This document shows, piece by piece, positions 1-3,598 of a stretch of DNA of 6,183 bases. Source of the DNA: Methanosarcinales archaeon (lineage in GTDB: Archaea; Halobacteriota; Methanosarcinia; Methanosarcinales; Methanogasteraceae); the NCBI GenBank assembly GCA_030666765.1, contig DAOUXE010000073.1, positions 1-6,183 of the forward strand, in the 5' to 3' direction. Both the position numbers and the translations under genes were made by a program. The notes below the pieces were generated by a model. That model did not search any database and was not told the origin of the DNA. It was given only the letters and a program-made list of their open reading frames with translations. The first letter of the stretch is position 1. Every line of letters starts with the position of its first letter.

Positions 1-67
1 AAAAAGGAACAGAACTAGGATCAATCTAGTGGGGCTGGATGAACGTCTTTTCATCAGCCCAGTTCCT
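1..67 (-). terminator. Predicted three-way-junction RNA with terminal U run, 3' flank of the membrane-protein gene
   Basis: Read directly from the bases: an outer 6-bp stem (5-10 AGGAAC with 62-67 GTTCCT) encloses two hairpins. One is 5 bp with a 7-nt loop (14-18 ACTAG with 26-30 CTAGT). The other is 10 bp with one bulged G and an 8-nt loop (32-42 with 51-60). Junction linkers are only 1-3 nt. On the minus strand the structure is followed by five U (positions 5-1), and it lies about 100 bases past the stop of the minus-strand gene at 171-1199. This suggests a 3'-end or processing/termination element of that transcript. It could equally be a small structured RNA or the edge of a mobile element. 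No known RNA family was recognised, and the orientation is inferred from the U run. Confidence 0.4.
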
Positions 68-170
68 ACCACGAGTTACTCAAGCTGTATTTTTGCTACT
101 TTATTGTTCGGTGAGCACTTAAATGATGTTGCCCCGATGTTTCGCGGATCGAGAATGGAATGAAACGAAC

Positions 171-1199
171 TCACCTGGAGAACCGCTTTGTGATGTAATC
201 CATGTTCTTCACGATCCTGATGCTCACGAACGCGCCCACGATCACATTCAAGTAGTACGTCACCGCCCTCCAGCAGATCACCACAATGCCGACGAGATGC
301 AGCGGTATAAAGGTGGCCAGCAGTGCGGTGGATGAGAGTTCCGCAACCCCCGACGCTCCCGGTGTTAGGGGCACAACCATCACAATCGAGATGACCACCT
401 GGGCTGCAAACGCGACCGCGATCAGGGAGAACACATCCGGCACATTGAGCCCGCAGAGGATGAGTGGAATGTGCATGAACTCGACTACCCAGAAGAGGAC
501 GGTTGCGCCGGCTGCGAGAAGTATATCCGACCTCCCGCCGCGGGTGCTTGTTATGAAACCATTCTTGAACTCGATTATCTCCTCTTCTATCCTTCCGATG
601 ATCGTATCAGGGACATTTCCGAGCCCTACTATATGAAAGACCCTCTCGCAGACCGATGTAACCACTGAGATGAACCGACTGTGGTTGAATATGATCACCC
701 ATAACGCGGATATCGCCAGTACCATGGTAAGCGCGGCAGCTATGAGGAGAATGTCAAGTTCGAACGATATACTCTTCAGCGTGATTATTGCGAGTGGCAG
801 CACAAGGAGGAGCAGGACCGCATCGAATAACCTCCCTGCAACAACGATCGCTGACGACTTCCCTGGCGTTATCCCTTCCTTCGTGAGCATGTAGACCATG
901 ACCGGCTCACCGCCCGCGCTCGATGGAGTGACTGCCATCATGAGCAAGCTTGAGGTTGCGACCTCGGTTGATTTGATGATACTCACGTGTTCGCCAAGAC
1001 TCCGGCAGAGCACCGATATCCGAAACCCCCAGATGCCATAAGAGAGGGTGTGCAGGAGAACCGCTGCCAGCAGGTAGACTGGCTTTACTGCACAGAGACT
1101 TGGTAGCGTATCTTCGGTGGATGTGTAGAGAAGAACCGCGACTGTTGAGAATACGCTTATGATCGCACAGGTAACGATCATCTTCAGAAGCCACTTCAT
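171..1199 (-). CDS. UPF0104/LPG-synthase membrane-domain (flippase-like) integral membrane protein
   Basis: An integral membrane protein of 342 residues, typical length for the stand-alone family related to the membrane domain of lysylphosphatidylglycerol synthase MprF (PF03706-like). Members are thought to move or hold lipid-linked substrates in the cytoplasmic membrane; the substrate here is unknown. About eight or nine hydrophobic segments are visible, roughly at residues 6-25, 40-60, 78-97, 118-140, 148-172, 226-250, 255-278, 287-310 and 312-330. Two family signatures stand out: TPSSAGGEP at 91-99, matching the usual TPG-x-x-GGEP, and PLTPGASGVAEL at 277-288. A charged cytosolic-type stretch (about 200-225) separates the two halves. 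The ATG at 1199 is chosen because it gives a normal N-terminal membrane helix. There is no clear Shine-Dalgarno sequence, but a TATA-like box lies about 31 bases upstream, so the mRNA may be leaderless. The family call is firm; the function is not. Confidence 0.88.
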   Translation of the reverse strand: MKWLLKMIVTCAIISVFSTVAVLLYTSTEDTLPSLCAVKPVYLLAAVLLHTLSYGIWGFRISVLCRSLGEHVSIIKSTEVATSSLLMMAVTPSSAGGEPVMVYMLTKEGITPGKSSAIVVAGRLFDAVLLLLVLPLAIITLKSISFELDILLIAAALTMVLAISALWVIIFNHSRFISVVTSVCERVFHIVGLGNVPDTIIGRIEEEIIEFKNGFITSTRGGRSDILLAAGATVLFWVVEFMHIPLILCGLNVPDVFSLIAVAFAAQVVISIVMVVPLTPGASGVAELSSTALLATFIPLHLVGIVVICWRAVTYYLNVIVGAFVSIRIVKNMDYITKRFSR

Positions 1200-1224
1200 A
1201 GTAGTAACAGTGGCTGCAATCCGA

Positions 1225-1234
1225 TTTAATTTAG
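1225..1234 (-). promoter_or_regulatory. TATA-like box for the membrane-protein gene
   Basis: On the minus strand this reads CTAAATTAAA, centred about 31 bases before the ATG at 1199. That is the spacing expected for an archaeal TATA box serving a leaderless or nearly leaderless transcript. It lies in the 72-base gap after the asd stop, so the membrane-protein gene can be transcribed independently of the ferredoxin-asd unit. This is inferred from position and base composition only. Confidence 0.4.
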
Positions 1235-1271
1235 TTGGCCGCTTGGTTGTTGGGCAGATTTGATCGCTAGT

Positions 1272-2297
1272 TCACAACAACCCGCGACTCAGCATCAACT
1301 CAGCGTTCAGCACCGATGCGCCAGCCGCGCCCCGAACCGTGTTGTGTCCCATTGTGATATACCGAATCCCCTCCCTGATGCGCCCGACAGAAACACTCAT
1401 GCCACCCCCAGCGTCCCGGTCCAGTCTCGGCTGTGGTCGGTCAGGTTCGTCGCGGACGATGATTACGTGCTCGGGCTCAGTCGGAAGATCAAGTCCCGGA
1501 TCGAAACTAACGAATGCATCTCGAACTTCAGCGGGCGAGGGGTCATCAGCCGTCGTTATCCATACCGCCTCGGTGTGCCCGTCGAGGACCGGTACCCTGT
1601 GGCAGCTTGCACTCACACCGAACTCAGCGTTGACGACAGAGCTGCCATCGAATCTTCCAAGCAGTTTCTGCGCCTCGTTCTCGACCTTCTCTTCTTCGTC
1701 ACCGATGTACGGGACAACGTTGTCGAGAATCGCCATCGATGCCACGCCATTGTATCCCGCGCCCGAGATCGCCTGCATCGTCGCAACCTTAACATCAGTG
1801 ATCCCAAACTGCATAAGCGGCTTTAGCGTAACAGCGAGCATGATCACAGAACAGTTCGGGTTGGTCACGATCGCGCCGTCCCAGCCCCGTGCCTCTCGCT
1901 GGATCTCAAGCAGACCAAGATGATCGGAATTTACTTCAGGGATTAAGAGCGGCACATCCGGCTCCTGTCGAAATGCAGACGCGTTGCTAGCAACCATGGC
2001 GCCGGCGCGTGCAAACGCGGGCTCGACGGTGCGCGCAACATCCGCGGGTAGTGCTGAGAATACCAGATCCGCTTCAACTTCTTCCGGTTTCATGGAAACC
2101 ACAACCTGCTTCCCGATCTTGTCCGGAAGCGAAGACGAGAGTCTCCAGTTAGCAGCGCGCGAGTATGGCTTGCCAGCGCTCCGCTCTGATGCTGCAAGTG
2201 CTGTCAGTTCAAACCAGGGGTGGTCTGACAGCGCCTCGATGAACCGCTGCCCGACAGCGCCGGTTGCCCCTAGTATACCAACAGTTATTGTTTCCAT
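1272..2297 (-). CDS. asd: Aspartate-semialdehyde dehydrogenase, archaeal/fungal type
   Basis: Catalyses NADPH-dependent reductive dephosphorylation of L-aspartyl-4-phosphate to aspartate semialdehyde in the cytoplasm, the branch point to lysine, threonine, methionine and isoleucine. The product has 341 residues, normal for the family. The N-terminal Rossmann fold carries GATGAVG (residues 10-16). The catalytic Cys is C149 in TNPNCS. The partner segment SASCHRVPVLDGHTE (229-243) holds the likely catalytic His, H241. The GHNTVRGAAGASVLNAE segment near the C-terminus is also typical. The ATG at 2297 (METITVGILG) is preferred over an in-frame ATG at 2390 because the dinucleotide-binding strand starts directly after it and the longer form would overlap the ferredoxin gene. 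No strong ribosome-binding site is visible. It lies 38 bases after the ferredoxin gene on the same strand, so co-transcription is likely. In methanogens aspartate semialdehyde is also a precursor of homocysteine, a step linked to ferredoxin-type proteins. Identity is secure. Confidence 0.96.
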   Translation of the reverse strand: METITVGILGATGAVGQRFIEALSDHPWFELTALAASERSAGKPYSRAANWRLSSSLPDKIGKQVVVSMKPEEVEADLVFSALPADVARTVEPAFARAGAMVASNASAFRQEPDVPLLIPEVNSDHLGLLEIQREARGWDGAIVTNPNCSVIMLAVTLKPLMQFGITDVKVATMQAISGAGYNGVASMAILDNVVPYIGDEEEKVENEAQKLLGRFDGSSVVNAEFGVSASCHRVPVLDGHTEAVWITTADDPSPAEVRDAFVSFDPGLDLPTEPEHVIIVRDEPDRPQPRLDRDAGGGMSVSVGRIREGIRYITMGHNTVRGAAGASVLNAELMLSRGLL

Positions 2298-2301
2298 AAT
2301 A

Positions 2302-2320
2302 ACCAATAAAAAAAATAAAA
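2302..2320 (-). terminator. T-rich tract between ferredoxin and asd, possible partial terminator
   Basis: The minus strand here contains a run of eight T (2308-2315) flanked by further T-rich bases, starting about 16 bases after the ferredoxin stop. Archaeal RNA polymerase commonly terminates at oligo-T tracts without a hairpin. A leaky stop here would give more ferredoxin than asd message. Because the tract also sits about 10-20 bases before the asd ATG, it may instead be only AT-rich spacer. Function is inferred. Confidence 0.35.
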
Positions 2321-2335
2321 TGATGGATGACCGTT

Positions 2336-2515
2336 TCAGTCTTCCATCGTTATTGCTTCGCTTGGACAAGCTTCCACGCAGGTTCCGCACTCAGTACACT
2401 CGTCCTGATCGATCACAGCGATGTCGTTATCGTTCAGGGTGATTGCTTCTGCAGGGCACTCGTCTACACATGTTCCGCATCCTGTACATTCTTCTTCGTT
2501 TACTATTACGGTCAT
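2336..2515 (-). CDS. 2[4Fe-4S] bacterial-type ferredoxin
   Basis: A small cytoplasmic electron carrier of 59 residues, the usual length for clostridial/archaeal 8Fe ferredoxins. Two complete C-x2-C-x2-C-x3-C-P motifs are visible: C10, C13, C16, C20-P and C40, C43, C46, C50-P. The two halves are internally similar ([18 protein letters not shown] and [18 protein letters not shown]), the classic pseudo-twofold repeat. The protein is very acidic, with no extra domains. The ATG at 2515 is supported by a good Shine-Dalgarno (GAGGAG, 2522-2527 on the plus-strand numbering) six to seven bases upstream. It is the first gene of a likely two-gene unit with asd. The physiological partner cannot be read from the sequence; a role as electron donor in amino-acid or sulfur assimilation linked to asd is a guess from linkage, and a general methanogen ferredoxin is equally possible. 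Confidence 0.95.
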   Translation of the reverse strand: MTVIVNEEECTGCGTCVDECPAEAITLNDNDIAVIDQDECTECGTCVEACPSEAITMED

Positions 2516-2534
2516 ATTTATCTCCTCTTATTAT

Positions 2535-2550
2535 GTTTATACACTTTCGC
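2535..2550 (-). promoter_or_regulatory. Proximal BRE/TATA-like element of ferredoxin
   Basis: The minus strand reads GCGAAAG followed by TGTATAAAC. The TATA-like part is centred about 24 bases before the ferredoxin ATG, which would start transcription almost at the ATG (leaderless). It shares the CGAAAG upstream block with the distal box at 2593-2608. The strong Shine-Dalgarno argues that at least some transcripts start further upstream. It overlaps the stem-loop at 2541-2567. Confidence 0.35.
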
Positions 2551-2567
2551 ACTAACGCGAAATGTGT
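2541..2567 (-). promoter_or_regulatory. Stem-loop in the ferredoxin leader
   Basis: An inverted repeat with ACACTTTCGC on one side and GCGAAA-T-GTGT on the other: ten pairs with one bulged base around a 6-nt loop ACTAAC. If transcription starts from the distal TATA box, near 2571, the hairpin would form the very 5' end of the leader. As DNA it could instead be an operator covering the proximal promoter. Either role would regulate ferredoxin and asd; which one applies is not decidable from the sequence. Confidence 0.4.
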
Positions 2568-2592
2568 AGTACAATCGGATTATAGATAGGTG

Positions 2593-2608
2593 TAATAAAT
2601 ACCTTTCG
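2593..2608 (-). promoter_or_regulatory. Distal BRE/TATA box of ferredoxin-asd
   Basis: The minus strand reads CGAAAGG followed by TATTTATTA, a good archaeal BRE plus TATA pair. A start about 25 bases downstream (near 2571) would leave a leader of about 55 bases containing the stem-loop and the Shine-Dalgarno. This is the best candidate for the main promoter of the unit. Confidence 0.5.
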
Positions 2609-2626
2609 CTTTGGAAGAGGTCGATT

Positions 2627-2659
2627 TTAGGCATCCCGATTAAAACTACGAATGCCTAA
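2627..2659. repeat. Perfect 8-bp inverted repeat upstream of the ferredoxin promoter
   Basis: TTAGGCAT at 2627-2634 and ATGCCTAA at 2652-2659, separated by 17 bases. It lies between the stop of the hepT remnant (2675) and the ferredoxin TATA box (2593-2601), both on the minus strand. It could be an operator for the ferredoxin promoter, a 3'-end structure of the old toxin transcript, or a footprint of an insertion. The loop is long for a terminator and no U run follows. Confidence 0.35.
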
Positions 2660-2674
2660 CAGACGAGAAACTCA

Positions 2675-3050
2675 TTAAACGCTCTTTATATTTTCCTTCA
2701 CCCGTTCTACGGACTTCCTGATAACATGCACCCTGTGATACGTCCTGAAAACATCCTTCTCGGTCAGGTTATAGTATTCATGGGCAAGAACATTTCTGAT
2801 ACACTGGATTTGAAAGCTCGCTGGCAAGTCCTATATCGGTTATATTGCCCACGCTAGAAGATTGAAGATCTCCCGATAAGTCCCTAAAACTCCAAGATTT
2901 CTTGAAGTCACAATATAATCTCCGGTTCCACCCTTTTCAAATATCTACTCTTCAATCGCATCGTTATCATTGATAATTCCATATATGTTCTGTGACGATA
3001 AAAGAACAGGATATTTCAATTTGCCGAAAGTCAGGTGATATAAGGTAAGT
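2675..3050 (-). pseudogene. Decayed HepT-like HEPN toxin (type VII toxin-antitoxin)
   Basis: Remnant of a HEPN-domain RNase toxin of the HepT/DUF86 type. The last 50 codons (2675-2827) are readable and carry RNVLAHEYYNL, which contains the HEPN active motif R-x4-H-x-Y (R at 2795-2797, H at 2780-2782, Y at 2774-2776). In MntA/HepT pairs this Tyr is AMPylated by the antitoxin. The C-terminal helix ends with a TAA at 2675-2677. Upstream the reading breaks: a frame that reads TYREIFNLLA, typical of HepT, ends at a TAA at 2840-2842 and has an in-frame TAG at 2945-2947. A third frame supplies TDIGLASEL between the two good parts. At least two frameshifts plus stops mean no functional protein. It lies directly downstream of the MNT remnant in the usual antitoxin-toxin arrangement, though antitoxin first is not universal. 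The N-terminal boundary is uncertain. Confidence 0.72.
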
Positions 3051-3079
3051 TCATTTCAATTCGCCGAAATTCGGGTCAT
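3013..3079. repeat. Imperfect 27-bp direct repeat, 40-bp period
   Basis: Copies at 3013-3039 and 3053-3079 match at 23 of 27 positions. Read on the minus strand the right copy encodes the remnant NFGELK at the end of the MNT reading frame, and the left copy encodes a similar FGKLK in a frame shifted by one base. This fits an old duplication inside the decaying MNT-HepT junction. The right copy also contains the small palindrome CCGAA-A-TTCGG. Two copies with a 13-base gap do not make a CRISPR array. Confidence 0.5.
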
Positions 3080-3439
3080 CTCGCAAGAAGAGTAACTGAC
3101 CCTCCTTAAGGACTCTGAACCTCATTCCCAGTGGCAGCTAGTTGAATATAGAAATATCTATCTTTTAGATGAGTGGATCAGCATTTCATCCCTATCTGCA
3201 TCTTTGTCAGCAATCACGCAGATGCCTATGTCAGAGAATGGCTTTTCCACGCCTCGTGCATAAGAGCCAAAGGGGTAGATCGGGATCATGTCTCTATTTT
3301 TCTTGAAAGGTTCAATTATTTTATCGATCCCTTTTACGTGTTCCGGGATGTTGGGGTATTGCGGCAATGTTATCGCCTCAGTGCTTTTCGGTAATACTGT
3401 ATGTGTGCTGATGGAAAAAGTATCCTTGTGCACCACCAC
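3051..3439 (-). pseudogene. Decayed MntA-like nucleotidyltransferase antitoxin
   Basis: Remnant of a minimal nucleotidyltransferase (MNT) that would neutralise a HEPN toxin by AMPylation. The readable first frame (3158-3439, GTG-started, 93 codons) contains FGSYARG (residues 57-63) and PFSDIGICVIADKD (67-80), the MNT signature. The canonical D-x-D metal motif reads D-I-G because the second Asp codon is GGC (3224-3226). The frame stops at TAG 3158-3160 after an A run. Shifting by one base there restores KIDISIFN, then an in-frame TAG (3138-3140), then LPLGMRFRVLKEGQLLF, which is the normal MNT C-terminal strand, ending at TGA 3051-3053. So one frameshift, one nonsense codon and one catalytic substitution are visible. 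The N-terminal 45 residues before the MNT motif are longer than usual, and the true start is unclear. It is adjacent to the HepT remnant and divergent from mcm. Confidence 0.75.
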
Positions 3440-3447
3440 TTCTATTG

Positions 3448-3467
3448 ACTTTCACCAACTTTCACCA
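3448..3467. repeat. Perfect 10-bp tandem duplication
   Basis: ACTTTCACCA occurs twice head to tail just upstream of the readable MNT start. A stop lies immediately before it in the MNT frame. It may be a slippage scar in the old 5' end or leader of the antitoxin gene, or a binding site in the divergent intergenic region. No function is assigned. Confidence 0.35.
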
Positions 3468-3515
3468 CATAACGACACTGCATAGTGAAAACATCGCCAG
3501 CACATACAAGATGCC

Positions 3516-3538
3516 GGGACCTGCACATACCAGGTCCC
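3516..3538. promoter_or_regulatory. Perfect 8-bp dyad upstream of mcm
   Basis: GGGACCTG (3516-3523) and CAGGTCCC (3531-3538) form a perfect inverted repeat around a 7-base spacer. It sits about 60-80 bases before the mcm ATG, between two divergent transcription units. It is a candidate operator, or a terminator-like structure if read-through occurs from the left. No U run follows, which favours a DNA-binding site. Confidence 0.4.
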
Positions 3539-3539
3539 T

Positions 3540-3557
3540 GATCCGGACGTCCCGATC
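3540..3557. promoter_or_regulatory. Near-perfect 18-bp palindrome abutting the mcm promoter
   Basis: GATCCGGACGTCCCGATC matches its own reverse complement at 16 of 18 positions. It begins two bases after the neighbouring dyad and ends exactly where the A-rich BRE/TATA region of mcm starts. That position, just upstream of the TATA box, suits an archaeal activator or repressor site. The cognate factor is unknown. Confidence 0.4.
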
Positions 3558-3571
3558 AAAAACCTAAATAC
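3558..3571 (+). promoter_or_regulatory. BRE/TATA-like promoter of mcm
   Basis: An A-rich block followed by CTAAATAC (3564-3571), centred about 31 bases before the ATG at 3599. This spacing predicts a start within a few bases of the ATG. The absence of a Shine-Dalgarno upstream of that ATG agrees with a leaderless mcm mRNA. Confidence 0.45.
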
Positions 3572-3598
3572 CTGAGCAGACGTAGTCACCGATACGAC

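Noticed and set aside
1..67. Hammerhead-ribozyme or C/D-box RNA reading of the minus-strand CTGATGA
   Set aside because: The CTGATGA bases are paired inside a 10-bp helix, there is no matching GAAA core or D box in the right place, so neither family fits.
2298..2390. Longer asd start at the upstream in-frame ATG (2390)
   Set aside because: It would add 31 residues before the Rossmann strand and overlap the ferredoxin coding region; the ATG at 2297 gives the normal family N-terminus.
1260..2442. Plus-strand open frames opposite asd
   Set aside because: Shadows of the asd gene; the minus strand carries all the family motifs.
3013..3079. CRISPR-like repeat pair
   Set aside because: Only two imperfect copies with a 13-base gap, and both encode protein-like remnants; not an array.
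2945..3140. In-frame TAG codons (3138-3140, 2945-2947) read as pyrrolysine
   Set aside because: Some methanogens decode TAG, and the three intact genes here with visible stops all end in TGA. However, the same region also has a TAA, a TGA and at least two frameshifts, so pseudogene decay explains it better.
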